Below are positions 24,214 through 34,115 of a stretch of 64,000 nt of DNA, in pieces. The stretch spans positions 124,001 through 188,000 of the forward strand of contig JAMPUU010000026.1 of assembly GCA_030144965.1 (NCBI GenBank), given 5' to 3'. The position numbers were made by a program, and so were the translations under genes. The notes below the pieces were generated by a model that searched no databases, had not been told where the DNA came from, and worked only from the letters and a program-made list of their open reading frames with translations. Each line of letters opens with the position of its first letter. The stretch's first letter is position 1. The stretch is from Nitrospira sp. BO4 (GTDB lineage: Bacteria; Nitrospirota; Nitrospiria; Nitrospirales; Nitrospiraceae).

Positions 24214-25134
24214 TTACGGCTGCATGTCCTGGGCAAGACGGAAGCCGACATTGAGGCCCCGATGACTGGCATAGAGCCAGATGCGGATTGAGGTACGCAA
24301 AAACCCTGGCGTGAGGTACCAGGATCCACCCCGAAGCACGCGCGCGCCGCAATGACCACCATGCGCCTCTAACCATGCCGTGCCATCTTCCGGCGCCCCA
24401 TCATAGGCTGAATGCGCACAATCCTCGACCCATTCCCACACGTTCCCACTCAGGTCATGGAGCCCGAAACTGTTCTGCAGCTTCGTGCCGATCTCCGCCG
24501 TGCGACTTCCTGAATTGTCCGTAAAAATGGCGTACGCCCCAACCTGCGATTCCTCAGAGGTGCCTGCCCATTGTTCCTCCTTATCGCCGCTGCGTGCCGC
24601 ATATTCCCATTCCGATTCCGTCGGCAGTCGATAGCGTGTGCCCGTTTGGGCGGACAGCCATGCCGCATAGGCTTTTGCATCCTCCCAAGAGACGTTCATG
24701 ACCGGGTGAGAGCCGCGTCCCCACCCCTGGTCTTCCGGCAAATGTCGTCCTGTGGCGATCGCAAACCGGTCGTATTCGTCAAAGGTCACTTCATATTTTC
24801 CGAGCTTAAAGGGCTTGATCGTCACTGGATGAACCGGGTTGCGCCATGATTCGCCTAACTTCTCCACATCACCCATCTGAAAAGAACCGGCTGCAATCTG
24901 CACCATCTGAGGCGGCACAAGGATACTGACAAAGAACGATTGAAGCTTGAGCGCGGCCTGATCGATGGTATAGCCCTTCTGCCAGAGCCACGACGTGCCC
25001 AACACGAGCAGCACCATGGCAGCAAGGGCAGCGTTGAGGACCTGGCGTACCCGTCGGTTCGTGGGCAAATACTTCTTCATCGCTTCGGTGAGACCGATCT
25101 CAGTTCGGCCATACTCGCGATCTTCCTGGGCCAA
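24214..25134 (-). CDS. Formylglycine-generating-enzyme-like (SUMF1/FGE-sulfatase) protein
   Basis: About 306 residues: a short helical N-terminus, one membrane segment (VLNAALAAMVLLVLGTSWLW), then an FGE-type domain with PVHPVTIKPFKLGKYEVTFD, HPVMNVSWEDAKAYAAWL, RYRLPTESEWEYAARSG, GLHDLSGNVWEWVEDC and RVLRGGSWY. True sulfatase-modifying enzymes need two Cys; here only scattered Cys (EDCAHSAYDG, GGHCGARVLRG) are seen, so it may be a binding or regulatory variant. The reading frame stays open upstream to about 25.27 kb but has no ATG or GTG; TTG is the nearest start. The N-terminus may have been lost. The next upstream unit is repeat-rich, decayed DNA. Confidence 0.8.
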   Translation of the reverse strand: MAQEDREYGRTEIGLTEAMKKYLPTNRRVRQVLNAALAAMVLLVLGTSWLWQKGYTIDQAALKLQSFFVSILVPPQMVQIAAGSFQMGDVEKLGESWRNPVHPVTIKPFKLGKYEVTFDEYDRFAIATGRHLPEDQGWGRGSHPVMNVSWEDAKAYAAWLSAQTGTRYRLPTESEWEYAARSGDKEEQWAGTSEESQVGAYAIFTDNSGSRTAEIGTKLQNSFGLHDLSGNVWEWVEDCAHSAYDGAPEDGTAWLEAHGGHCGARVLRGGSWYLTPGFLRTSIRIWLYASHRGLNVGFRLAQDMQP

Positions 25135-25295
25135 CGCAAGGCCATAGTGCCAGAACCGCCCCTCTCCACTCCTTTCTTCCCTGTGCGTACAATCGAGATG
25201 ATGAAGCTTGGAGAGAAGAAACAGAACTTTTCGATCACCTGAGGCGAGGATGCAGAAGCAGCTGAGTCCTAAGTCGCTGGTTTAGTTGGTGGCGG

Positions 25296-25480
25296 TGGAC
25301 CGCAGCAAAAATTACTTTGGCCCAGAAAAACAGGTGATTTTGCAACGTGAAGTGAATGCCGCCTGAATGTACTCCCTCGCAGCTTACCACACCGGTGAAT
25401 TTGGCGGCAAGGAAACCCGTCCAGCGAATGACACATTACTCTTTCCCTAAGGCCCAGCGGGGCAGTTGACCTGCGGCTTC
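25296..25480. repeat. 185-base dispersed repeat, copy 1
   Basis: Matches 34458-34643 along its full length, from TGGACCGCAGCAAAAATTAC to GACCTGCGGCTTC, with scattered substitutions. No long conserved frame on either strand. Confidence 0.7.
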
Positions 25481-25532
25481 ACCATCCTATTTCTGACAGA
25501 TTGGTTTTGATGCTATGCGCGCCGAGTTCTAT

Positions 25533-25852
25533 TTAGGCTTTCATCTGTGCTTTCTCAAATATTTGATGAAACGTACTCAGTTGGGGAAAAGGCGACGGAC
25601 ATGCAATCAGATCCCCTTTAAGGCAGGGTTCCACTCGATGAGCGCGTATAAATTTCACCACTTCATCAGGATATTCCTTCTCAAGTGACCTGTCACAATC
25701 ACGTCGGGAGGTGTTTCCAAAACGGCACGAACGGCTTCATTGACATTCTGGGCTTTACAAACCTGATAGCCTGCGCCTCAAAATTCATCATGGAGAAGAG
25801 TACGCATATCTCCATCGCCCTCGACAATCAGCACAATCGTCCTGTTAACCAT
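25533..25852 (-). pseudogene. Dead response regulator receiver
   Basis: From an ATG the minus strand reads MVNRTIVLIVEGDGDMRTLL, HDEF, an in-frame TGA, then GAGYQVCKAQNVNEAVRAVL and ETPPDVIVTGHL. A frame change then gives EKEYPDEVVKFIRAHRVEPC and continues to a stop at 25533. The first part is a clear receiver domain, but the acidic pocket is altered (VEGDGD) and the phosphoacceptor Asp is replaced (VTGH). One stop and one frameshift make it a pseudogene. Confidence 0.7.
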
Positions 25853-26391
25853 AATTGTCTCTCTGTGAGTGACGCCACGGCCGTAGCGAGCCTACGATAC
25901 GCTCGAAATCCATACGAGTAAGCTCCAGCAAGAGAAGTGCCACTAATGCGAATGTGTTCCTGAGGTAAAATGCAGGTAAAAACCTCCTCATCCCCTCATT
26001 GTGGGTGCCTTTTGCAACACTGGTCGAGAGTGGCCTGTCGCATTAGTCCCCCCAAATGAGTGTGCGGCGTATCAAACGGAGGCGACTAGAGAGACCCATA
26101 TTACATGGTGAGTCGTTCTCGCGGTTCCAAGTACGAACTGAGAACTATAGCTAACTGGCAGACGGTGCAGTTCCAGCCTCTGTGAGCGGCTCTAACTGAC
26201 ACTTCACTAAATTACAATTAGCGTACTCTATCAGTCCGGCCTCAAGATTTCCTCTTGAGGTTGTTATCGAATGGCCTTGAAATATTACCTACGCTTAAAA
26301 TGTCCTGGCGTGACAGAACAGCACTCACACCACCGAGAAGCAAGTGATCCGACGCGACGACAAAATGTCGAATCTCTGTTACCCTTCCCAT

Positions 26392-26547
26392 GCTCAGGTC
26401 CAAGTGATCGGTTTATCGGTGAATACGGGAGGGGAAGCCTTCAATGCCATCACGACTGCGGGAGCTCGGACGTTATTGACGAAAGAAGCTGCTGTGGAGC
26501 AGCTGCATGGCGTCATCCAGCAAGCGATGCAGGTATCCGTCGATTAA
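26392..26547 (+). pseudogene. C-terminal fragment of a NarL-type receiver
   Basis: Reads QVQVIGLSVNTGGEAFNAIT, TAGARTLLTKEAAVEQLHGV and IQQAMQ. This is the last third of a receiver like the one in the hybrid kinase (IIGLSV ... AYLTKE). The front two thirds, with the phosphoacceptor, are absent. Confidence 0.65.
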
Positions 26548-27118
26548 CGTACAGAATAAGGAGAAAGGTCTGTGGTGATTCCACTTGCTGGATCAAAGCG
26601 AGATAATGCACAGCTACAGCAAAAAATGGGACCCGCACAGCTATCGGATAGAGGGGGCATGGGGGGGCTTCAATACTCGTTTGCAGCGGGCTATCCAAAT
26701 TGTTGCTAAATTCATGGGCCGAATCAGGGTAACCATTTGTGTAACCTTCCCTTCCATGTATGACTGCGTGAGCTATCGTTGCTCGTTATAATATTTTAAA
26801 TGGATAGATGGCTTTTCGACTCTGACATCCTGGCGTGCTGCAGCATCCTAGACTGAAAGGAAGGCATCATTGTTCGCCCTTTGTGCAACACCAAAAAAAC
26901 TCGCATGACGCTCCTTGGGGCCAGAATTGCTCCATACACCCTTCAAGGAACAACATAAGCCAGGATTTCCAGGTTGGAAATCCTTGATATAAACCATACA
27001 CGGCTGAGACCGGTGCATGGTGAGCGCGTTGGGTATGCGACGCGATCCAGCTGTAACACGGAAATCCTGGTTGCCATGCAAATACCCACATCGAGATGGG
27101 CTTAAGGAGATGTATACG
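26548..27118. other. Intergenic before hflX
   Basis: No supported gene. It must contain the hflX promoter, but no unambiguous -35/-10 pair was picked out. Confidence 0.35.
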
Positions 27119-28507
27119 ATGTCGTACCCCTCACAATCTAGTGCCGTGCTTGTGGCGATCCACACCCCTCATGTAACCGGAGAGCAATTAGAAAGTTCTC
27201 TTCAAGAGCTCACACGTCTTGTGAAAACCCTCGGGTACCATGTCGTCGGCCAAGTCAGACAAAAACGCAGTTCTGATAAATTCGCGACGGTCCTGGGTCG
27301 TGGAAAACTCGCCGAATTGGCGCTGTGGACGGGTGGTTCGGGTAAAGTCGCGACTTCGTTTGCAAGACCCACGCACAAAGCGGCCTTGAAGCGCGAGGCG
27401 GCGGCATCTGAGGCAGACGAGGAGTTAGAGGAAGGCGAATTGGATGACACGATCGACACCTCATCCAGTCCTCGCCAACAGGCGCAGATCGTCATTGTGG
27501 ACGGTGATCTGTCACCGTCACAATTGAAAAGTCTTGAAAGTGCCGCCGGAGTGCCTGTGCTCGATCGTACCGGTGTCATTATTGAAATTTTTAGCCGACA
27601 TGCGCGTACACGAGCGGCCCGACTCCAGGTGGAACTCGCGAGGCTCACTTATCTCGCGCCACGTGTGCGTGAAACCGGTAGCGGCAGCGAACGGCAAAGC
27701 GGGGGGATCGGAAGCAAAGGGGCAGGAGAGACGAGTCTTGAGCTCGATAAGCGCAGAATACGGGATCGCATGAAAGAAGTACGAGCTGAATTGGCGTCGA
27801 TCGGGGACGAACATCGCACGCGCCGCGCAAGGCGGGTCCGCGAATTGACAGTTGCGCTCGTCGGTTACACGAATGCCGGCAAATCTTCGCTCATGCGAGC
27901 GATGACGGGAAGCGAGGTGCTCGTGGCTGACAAGCTGTTTGCCACACTCGATACCACTATCCGGCCTCTGTATCCCGAAACGTGTCCGAAGGTGCTCCTG
28001 ACCGATACGGTGGGCTTTATCAAAAAGCTCCCGCACGACCTGGTGGCGTCGTTTAAGTCGACGCTTGATGAAGCGGCCAGTGCCTCGCTGTTGCTGTTTG
28101 TCGTCGATGCCTCAGATCCGTCCTTTCGATCCCAGCTCGACGTCACGCGGAAGGTGTTAGCCGAAGTGGGAGCCTCGAGTGTTCCCAGTCTCTTGGTGAT
28201 GAATAAACAGGATCGTCTCGGACCGGGAGAAATCGCCTCGCTGAAGGCGGAATACCCCGACGCCGTTTTTCTCTCCACAAGAAGCAAGGACGATGTGAAG
28301 GAGTTACGTGAACGCATCATGACGTACTTTGAGAGCGACATGATCGACGAGGAGCTGTGTATTCCCTTTACGGCTCAAGCGGTCCTTGGAGAGATCAGAG
28401 TTCGGATGCGTATCTTGTCCGAAGAATATTCCGCTGAGGGACTCAAGATACGGGTGCGATCGACCCCTGCGAACCTTGCGTTGATCAAAAAGAAGCTCAC
28501 GCGGTGA
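27119..28507 (+). CDS. hflX: GTPase HflX
   Basis: A 462-residue ribosome-associated GTPase. HflX binds the large subunit and splits stalled ribosomes under heat or antibiotic stress. The N-terminal HflX domain ends in a Gly-rich linker (GSERQSGGIGSKGAGETSLE) before a helical segment and the G domain: GYTNAGKSSL (G1), FATLDTT (G2), DTVGFI (G3), NKQD (G4). The C-terminal domain is present. An acidic insert of about 25 residues (ASEADEELEEGELDDTIDTS) in the N-terminal domain is unusual. The start is the ATG after AAGGAG; a longer upstream frame has no better site. Confidence 0.95.
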   Translation: MSYPSQSSAVLVAIHTPHVTGEQLESSLQELTRLVKTLGYHVVGQVRQKRSSDKFATVLGRGKLAELALWTGGSGKVATSFARPTHKAALKREAAASEADEELEEGELDDTIDTSSSPRQQAQIVIVDGDLSPSQLKSLESAAGVPVLDRTGVIIEIFSRHARTRAARLQVELARLTYLAPRVRETGSGSERQSGGIGSKGAGETSLELDKRRIRDRMKEVRAELASIGDEHRTRRARRVRELTVALVGYTNAGKSSLMRAMTGSEVLVADKLFATLDTTIRPLYPETCPKVLLTDTVGFIKKLPHDLVASFKSTLDEAASASLLLFVVDASDPSFRSQLDVTRKVLAEVGASSVPSLLVMNKQDRLGPGEIASLKAEYPDAVFLSTRSKDDVKELRERIMTYFESDMIDEELCIPFTAQAVLGEIRVRMRILSEEYSAEGLKIRVRSTPANLALIKKKLTR

Positions 28508-29300
28508 GCCGCGGATGTCTGACGATTCCAGCTACGGTATTGGGGTGGTCAAATCCACCACGGAAGAAAGACACGCTACGTAGACCCCGCGTGTTCTCTT
28601 TACGGAGAAACTTGCCCAAAGTCCCTTAAATTTCCAGAGAAGAGCTGAGCCCGTCAAACAGGCGAACTCCGCTGCTAGAGCGATTTACAATACATCTAAC
28701 TAGAGCTGATGTGAAAGTATCTGCAAGGCGAGACAGGTCTAGTATGCGAAACGACTCGCAAGTCCATCACGTCTGCATGAACCACAATGCGTGAAAAGAT
28801 ATGACGCATGGAAAGATCGCGATACTCCTGAAAGATGCCTCCCAGACCGGCCGCGAACGTGACAGGGTTGAAGTTTGTGGTCCGATAGTTGAGTTTAATA
28901 AGAGTAACTATTCCCATTATGGCAGCTCTAGTCTTCGCGGCTGCCGCGGATTGTGACACCGTTTGATGGAACCAAAGATGTCCCCTCGCGGCTGATGAAT
29001 CGCGAGACTCACTTCTCGAACCAAAAACCACATCCTTAGGTCGCTGCTGAGTGGGGCCTGTAGACATGTCCTGTCGAGATGGCGGCTACTGCCTGCTTTA
29101 CTTTTGCATGGAAAGTTTTTAGAGTTTACTGGCCTAGGAGATGGCATGTGGCACACTCCGGCCTTTCGGCTCTCTTACTTTCTCGACACTCCGCCCTGAA
29201 CCTGTTCGGCTTCTTGACATAACGTCAATTGGTTTCGACCTTAAAAGTTTCCCTAATTTTTGTCACCACGCCCGTGAAACTTTAGTCCGAAAGGACCGTC
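28508..29300. other. Intergenic, about 790 bases
   Basis: No gene recognised. A minus-strand frame at 28696-29067 lacks a ribosome site and family features. The promoter of the GH13 gene should lie in the last 150 bases. Confidence 0.35.
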
Positions 29301-31283
29301 ATGGCAGCTTCGCAACTGAATATCACATCGAACACGCCGCTCGGCGCCACTCTAGTGCCGGGCGGCGCTACTTTCCGCACCTGGGCACCGACTGCGCTGG
29401 AGGTATACATCGCCCTGGGACACCTGACCGGCACCGCGCCTGGTGCTTTCCCCAAAAATCCAGGCGACTTACTCGTGAAAGACGCCCATGGCTATTGGGC
29501 TGGCTTTGTTCCCGGCATCAAGGACGGCGACCTGTACCGCTTCTATGTGGTCGGAACCGGGAGCGAGGGTTTCAAGCGCGATCCGTATGCGCGCGAGCTG
29601 GAGTGTAACGGATATCCCGACTGCAATTGCATTGTGCGCGACCCTGCCGACTACCCCTGGCATGACCGTGCGTTCCGTCCGCCCGGCTTCAACGATCTCA
29701 TCATCTACCAGTTTCACATCGGCGTGTTTTACGCGACGGATGCTGCCGGCAACGACCTCCGCCCCCACCGCATCTGCAAGATTCTTGACGTAGTGGATCG
29801 CATCGAATATTTTGCAGACCTTGGTGTGAACGCAGTCATGCCGCTGCCGTTTCAGGAATATCAGGGGGAGAACAGCCTGGGCTATAATGGCACCGATCTG
29901 TTTTCGCCCGAGATGGATTACGCCGTGCCGGCGGCGGATCTCGCGCCCTATCTCGGTCGCGTCAATCGCCTGCTCGCGGCAAAAGGATGCGATCCGCTGT
30001 CCTCCGCTCAACTGACCGGTCAGATCAATCAGTTCAAAGCATTTATAGACCTCTGCCATCTCTACGGCATCGCAGTACTCGCAGACGTCGTCTATAACCA
30101 TGCCGGCGGCGGGTTCGACGATCAAAGTATCAAATTCTTTGACCGGCAGCCTGAAACGACCGATAACAACAGCCTGTACTTCACCGATCAGGATCACGCC
30201 GGTGGACGTGTCTTCGCGTTCTGGAAACGGGAGGTCCGGCAATTCCTGATTGATAACGGCAAGTTCCTGCTCCAGGAGTATCACGTGGATGGCCTCCGTT
30301 ACGATCAGGTCACGGTGATTGCGGAAAGTGGCGGCTGGTACTTTGCCCAGGACCTCACGAACACCCTGCGCTTCATGAAGCCTACTGCCGCACAGATCGC
30401 TGAATACTGGGGTGGGGAACGCTGGAAAGGTGTCGCCGTCCCGCCGTATGGCATGGGCTTTGACATCGGCTACAGCGACATGCTTCGCGACAGCTTGCGC
30501 GCGGTCATCGACGAAAGCACAGGCGGCCGGGATGCCTACATCAATCTCAATCCCTTGCGCGATGCCCTGTACCTCACGCACAAAGACCCGGGCCGTTGGA
30601 CCGTGTTTCAATGCATCGAGAACCATGACCTGTTGTACTATGATCACCAAGGCCGCGACCGTCAACCGCGTATCGCGGCTCTCGCGGACCCAACCAACAC
30701 GCGATCCTGGTATGCGCGCAGTCGGTCCAAAGTCGCGACCGGTTTATTGCTGACCGCTCCAGGTGTGCCGATGATCTTCATGGGTCAGGAATTTCTCGAG
30801 GACAAATACTGGACGGACTGGCCCGGGCGGCCCGAGTTGTTGATCTGGTGGGCTGGTCTCGAAGGCCAAGACAAACACATGTCGGATCACCATCGCTTCA
30901 CGCGCGACCTTCTGTGGCTGCGGCGCAAGCATCCGGCGCTGCGCGGCGAGGGGATCAACGTGTTCCACATGCACAATGAGAACCGCGTGATCGCGATGCA
31001 CCGCTGGCTGCCCGGCATCGGGCGCGACGTGGTCGTCGTGGCGAGCCTGAACGAGCATACGTTTTACAATTATAGTTACCACATCGGGTTTCCCGGCGGG
31101 GGGCACTGGAACGAAGTCTTCAACAGTGACGTGTACGACCAGTGGTTCAATCCCAATGCCCAGGGCAACCCCGGTGGCGTCAGTGCCAATGGGCCGGCGT
31201 GGGACGGCATGCCAACCTCGGGAGGGATCACGTTGCCTGCGAACAGCCTCCTAGTGTTCGCACGCGATGGGGGGGATTTCTGA
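29301..31283 (+). CDS. GH13 alpha-glucan-acting enzyme (branching-enzyme-like)
   Basis: A 660-residue protein: N-terminal CBM48/isoamylase-type beta-sandwich (GATFRTWAPTALEVYIAL), then a (beta/alpha)8 amylase barrel. Barrel motifs: region I ADVVYNHAGGGFD, region II GLRYDQV (nucleophile Asp), an acid/base candidate Glu in IAEYWGGERW, and region IV IENHDLLYY. The C-terminal domain is beta. The family includes branching enzymes and trehalohydrolases; the exact reaction cannot be fixed from sequence. AAAGGACC precedes the ATG. It is a single-gene unit flanked by unrelated DNA, with higher GC in the third codon position than its surroundings, so transfer is possible. It likely acts on glycogen-type storage glucan in the cytoplasm. 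Confidence 0.85.
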   Translation: MAASQLNITSNTPLGATLVPGGATFRTWAPTALEVYIALGHLTGTAPGAFPKNPGDLLVKDAHGYWAGFVPGIKDGDLYRFYVVGTGSEGFKRDPYARELECNGYPDCNCIVRDPADYPWHDRAFRPPGFNDLIIYQFHIGVFYATDAAGNDLRPHRICKILDVVDRIEYFADLGVNAVMPLPFQEYQGENSLGYNGTDLFSPEMDYAVPAADLAPYLGRVNRLLAAKGCDPLSSAQLTGQINQFKAFIDLCHLYGIAVLADVVYNHAGGGFDDQSIKFFDRQPETTDNNSLYFTDQDHAGGRVFAFWKREVRQFLIDNGKFLLQEYHVDGLRYDQVTVIAESGGWYFAQDLTNTLRFMKPTAAQIAEYWGGERWKGVAVPPYGMGFDIGYSDMLRDSLRAVIDESTGGRDAYINLNPLRDALYLTHKDPGRWTVFQCIENHDLLYYDHQGRDRQPRIAALADPTNTRSWYARSRSKVATGLLLTAPGVPMIFMGQEFLEDKYWTDWPGRPELLIWWAGLEGQDKHMSDHHRFTRDLLWLRRKHPALRGEGINVFHMHNENRVIAMHRWLPGIGRDVVVVASLNEHTFYNYSYHIGFPGGGHWNEVFNSDVYDQWFNPNAQGNPGGVSANGPAWDGMPTSGGITLPANSLLVFARDGGDF

Positions 31284-31651
31284 AAGGGAAGCCTGTAGCA
31301 CCTAAGACTGGATGAGGTTCTAATCAACGGTGACACCGTCATTGTTTGCTACCACGCTGCTACCATGACGGGACAACCCAGGCCCATTAGGCCCCACCTC
31401 GGAAGCATCCTCTGTTGTGGTTTCTTGTCGGATTAGGTTGTCGGAGGTTGGATTATCGGAAACTCATAAACCGCAGACAAGCTGTAACCGAGACCTATCT
31501 TGGTGATAGGTGTCCTCCATTGGTAGTCAGCGGCTGGAAATTGCAATAAACAGGAGGCTATTCGAAATCGTTGAAGTTAGGACCCGCGGCTTCTCAGGAC
31601 TATCCACTGAGACTGATTATCCAGGACCAACGGAAAAAAGAATCCGTGGTT
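31284..31651. other. Intergenic with repeat fragment
   Basis: Contains at 31581-31606 a short stretch (CGCGGCTTCTCAGGACTAT) shared with the flank of the 185-base repeat at 34.6 kb. No gene. Confidence 0.4.
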
Positions 31652-32746
31652 TCATGCTTGGTCCTTCGCAAACCAATGTCGAGTTTGATTACACACTGCG
31701 CACACCGAGAGCATCACAGGAACTTCGACCAAGACCCCAACTACGGTGACTAAGGCGGCACCGGATTCAGCACCAAAGAGTGCGATTGCGGTTGCGACCG
31801 CGAGTTCAAAGAAATTGCTGGCCCCAATGAGTGCGCCGGGTGCGGCGACCGCATAGGGCACCTTCAGCCATTTCATGAGTCCGTAGGTCAGGGAGGCATT
31901 AAAATACACCTGCAAGAGTAACGGCAGGGCAATCAATGCCACATGCAACGCCTTGCCGCTGATATTGTCGGCCTGAAACGCAAAGATAAGCACCAGTGTA
32001 GCGAGTAGCGCGACAATGGTTACGGGGGCGAACCGAGGGAGTAGGGCATTCTCAAACCAGTCCTTGCTGTGGTTGCGGATAAACCACTGCCGGAGCAGGA
32101 CGCCGATCGTTAATGGAATCACGATAAAGGCCAACACTGAATAGAGCAGCACTTCATAGGGCAGGTGCAGCGAGGACGCCCCACTGACCAGAAACGCCAC
32201 CAGCGGCGCAAACAGCACCAGCATGATGAGGTCATTCACTGACACCTGCACCAGCGTATAAGCCGGGTCGCCGTCGGTGAGATAGCTCCACACAAACACC
32301 ATCGCCGTACAGGGAGCTGCCGCCAGAATAATCGCCCCGGCAATGTATTGGTCTGCGTCTGCTTGTGTTATCCACGCGGAAAACATGAAGCGGAAGAACA
32401 GCCACGCGAGGAAAGCCATCGAGAACGGTTTCACAACCCAGTTCACAAATAGCGTCACCAGTAAACCGCGTGGTCGTTTGCCAACGTTACGCACGGCGGC
32501 AAAATCGACTTTCATCATCATTGGGATAATCATCAGCCAAACCAGCACGGCGATAGGGAAATTGACATGGCTGCTTTGACCAAACTCCATGCTTCGCAGC
32601 AGTTGAACGGCAGTAGGAGCCGATTGGCCGAGGATAATCCCGGCCACCATGCACAGCCCCACCCAAACCGTCAGATAGCGCTCAAACAGGTTCAGCCGTT
32701 TTTCACGGGTCTGAGTCGGAAGAATAGGCGAAATAACGGTGTCCAT
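31652..32746 (-). CDS. acr3: Arsenite efflux permease Acr3
   Basis: A 364-residue integral membrane protein with about ten helices that exports As(III) using the proton gradient. Signature segments: LFERYLTVWVGLCMVAGIIL, FVNWVVKPFSMAFLAWLFF, AAAPCTAMVFVWSYLTDGDP (with the essential Cys) and ALIGASNFFELAVATAIALF. The start was put at the ATG 9 bases after CGGAG; an ATG six codons earlier is possible. It is the last gene of arsR-arsI-arsC-acr3, with a gap of about 95 bases after arsC. The C-terminus (AVCNQTRHWFAKDQA) is normal. Confidence 0.95.
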   Translation of the reverse strand: MDTVISPILPTQTREKRLNLFERYLTVWVGLCMVAGIILGQSAPTAVQLLRSMEFGQSSHVNFPIAVLVWLMIIPMMMKVDFAAVRNVGKRPRGLLVTLFVNWVVKPFSMAFLAWLFFRFMFSAWITQADADQYIAGAIILAAAPCTAMVFVWSYLTDGDPAYTLVQVSVNDLIMLVLFAPLVAFLVSGASSLHLPYEVLLYSVLAFIVIPLTIGVLLRQWFIRNHSKDWFENALLPRFAPVTIVALLATLVLIFAFQADNISGKALHVALIALPLLLQVYFNASLTYGLMKWLKVPYAVAAPGALIGASNFFELAVATAIALFGAESGAALVTVVGVLVEVPVMLSVCAVCNQTRHWFAKDQA

Positions 32747-32840
32747 AGGATAAATCTCCGTCATCAACCACAGCAGTCAGTGACCTGGGGGTGGAATACC
32801 GCTCAAAAAGATTGATTTATTTACTCGCGGTTGCCATCAT

Positions 32841-33266
32841 TTAAGTGGTTCTTCTAAGTAGTTCATCAACACGATTCTTGAGCATAAAAAACGCGGTGTT
32901 GAAGGCGGTATCGGCCTCGCTCCATGCAGCCTTAACCGGGTCCGGCGTGCTCCAGTGCAGTTTCTTCGCCTGGCCTGGAAATAGCGGGCAGCTTTCCCCG
33001 GCGGCTTGGTCGCAGACCGTCACAACCACATCAAAATGTTGGTTGGCGAACTCATCCCATGACTTGCTGCGCGGCTGGCCGGGGTTGATACCATGCTTTT
33101 GAAGCGTTTCTATCGACTTGGGATGAACGTACCCCGTCGGGGAACTGCCAGCACTCCACGCGTGATAATGGCCTTTCCCGAAGTGATTAATCAGGGATTC
33201 AGCCATAATGGAGCGGCAGGAATTTCCCGTACACAGCACCAGCACTTTGAGCGGGGTCATTTTCAT
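32841..33266 (-). CDS. arsC: Arsenate reductase ArsC (low-MW phosphatase type)
   Basis: A 141-residue cytoplasmic enzyme that reduces As(V) to As(III). The P-loop VLVLCTGNSCRSIMAE holds the catalytic CxxNSCR. Downstream Cys residues in VVTVCDQAAGESCPLFPG form the thioredoxin-recycled disulfide relay. The start ATG overlaps the arsI stop (ATGA), showing coupling. The thioredoxin at 54.5 kb could in principle serve it, but it is not linked. Confidence 0.95.
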   Translation of the reverse strand: MKMTPLKVLVLCTGNSCRSIMAESLINHFGKGHYHAWSAGSSPTGYVHPKSIETLQKHGINPGQPRSKSWDEFANQHFDVVVTVCDQAAGESCPLFPGQAKKLHWSTPDPVKAAWSEADTAFNTAFFMLKNRVDELLRRTT

Positions 33267-33739
33267 CAGCCGCAACATCCCGCCGTTTTTTCGGAAGGCT
33301 CACAGCAATTGGGCGTTCCCATTGTTTCCGGTGTGCAGCAGGCACTTTCGGCACTAACGGCCTTCTCAGCAAAAATCTGGGCGTCTTCCATCGTCCGGTA
33401 GGTTTCCCATGCCACCCCGGCAGGGTCTTGCACCCATGTTTTATCGGACTTGGCATAGCAGCAGACTGTTTCACCTTCATCAAACACGGGCAACGCTGCA
33501 CTCTTCATCCGGCCGCGTAATTCATCCAGCTCGCCACTGTTATCAACTTGAATGCCGAGATGGTCAACGCCCCTCTTACTGGCGCGGGTCGAAATCGCAA
33601 AATTGATGCGCGGGTCATCAAGCAGCCACTTCGCATAGTCGGCTTTGGTCTTTACCGGAGCAGCACCAAAGAGGGCACTGTAGAAGGGGATGGCTTGCTT
33701 GATATTTTCTACACCGATATGGATGTGCAGACGTTTCAT
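33266..33739 (-). CDS. arsI: ArsI/CadI-type vicinal-oxygen-chelate protein
   Basis: A 157-residue glyoxalase/VOC fold protein. It opens MKRLHIHIGVENIKQAIPFY and keeps DHLGIQVDN and the Glu ligand near AWETYRTME. The vicinal Cys pair in ETVCCYAKS is the trait of ArsI, which cleaves the C-As bond of trivalent organoarsenicals; members are also annotated as cadmium-induced CadI. The Cys-rich tail (ACCTPETMGTPNCCEPS ... GCCG) suggests extra metalloid binding. Start and stop overlap both neighbours by 4 bases. Confidence 0.88.
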   Translation of the reverse strand: MKRLHIHIGVENIKQAIPFYSALFGAAPVKTKADYAKWLLDDPRINFAISTRASKRGVDHLGIQVDNSGELDELRGRMKSAALPVFDEGETVCCYAKSDKTWVQDPAGVAWETYRTMEDAQIFAEKAVSAESACCTPETMGTPNCCEPSEKTAGCCG

Positions 33740-34113
33740 GATTTTTTCCCCTTGGTCACACGTGGACAACAGCTTGGCATCTCAATAACGGAACAGCCGC
33801 GTTTTTTATCCTCACGGATGCTGGCAAACTCCATACGGCAGCAATCCTTCACCATGTAGCGGATGAGGTCAGTGAAAAACTCAAAATTCGCCCTGTAAAT
33901 AATGGAGCGGCCTTCCCGCTGCGAGAGGACAAGCCCGGCATGGCTCATGTGCGCTAAATGAAAGGAGAGGGTGTTATGGGGAATGCCGAGCGTCTCGCTC
34001 AGCATTCCGGCTGGTGTCCCGTCCTGTCCGTATTCAACCAGCAGGCGGAACACGCGCAAGCGGGTTTCCTGTGAAAGAGCATCGAAGGCTTTGACAGCTT
34101 GTTTAATATCCAC
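33736..34113 (-). CDS. arsR: Arsenic-responsive repressor ArsR
   Basis: A 125-residue winged-helix SmtB/ArsR regulator. It starts at GTG (VDIKQAVKAFDALSQETRLR) and has the recognition helix region GIPHNTLSFHLAHMSHAGLV and wing REGRSIIYR. It lacks the classic ELCVCDL site; instead the C-terminus has Cys clusters (KDCCRMEF, RGCSVIEMPSCC), a known alternative As(III) site layout. It likely represses its own operon at the dyad directly upstream. The predicted transcription start coincides with the GTG, so the mRNA may be leaderless. Confidence 0.93.
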   Translation of the reverse strand: MDIKQAVKAFDALSQETRLRVFRLLVEYGQDGTPAGMLSETLGIPHNTLSFHLAHMSHAGLVLSQREGRSIIYRANFEFFTDLIRYMVKDCCRMEFASIREDKKRGCSVIEMPSCCPRVTKGKKS

Positions 34114-34115
34114 AT

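Noticed and set aside
28696-29067. 123-residue minus-strand frame
   Set aside because: No ribosome site, no family pattern, and flanking DNA is non-coding; kept as intergenic.
29469-30665. 398-residue minus-strand frame
   Set aside because: Shadow of the GH13 gene in another frame; it has no family features, and the plus strand has full catalytic motifs.
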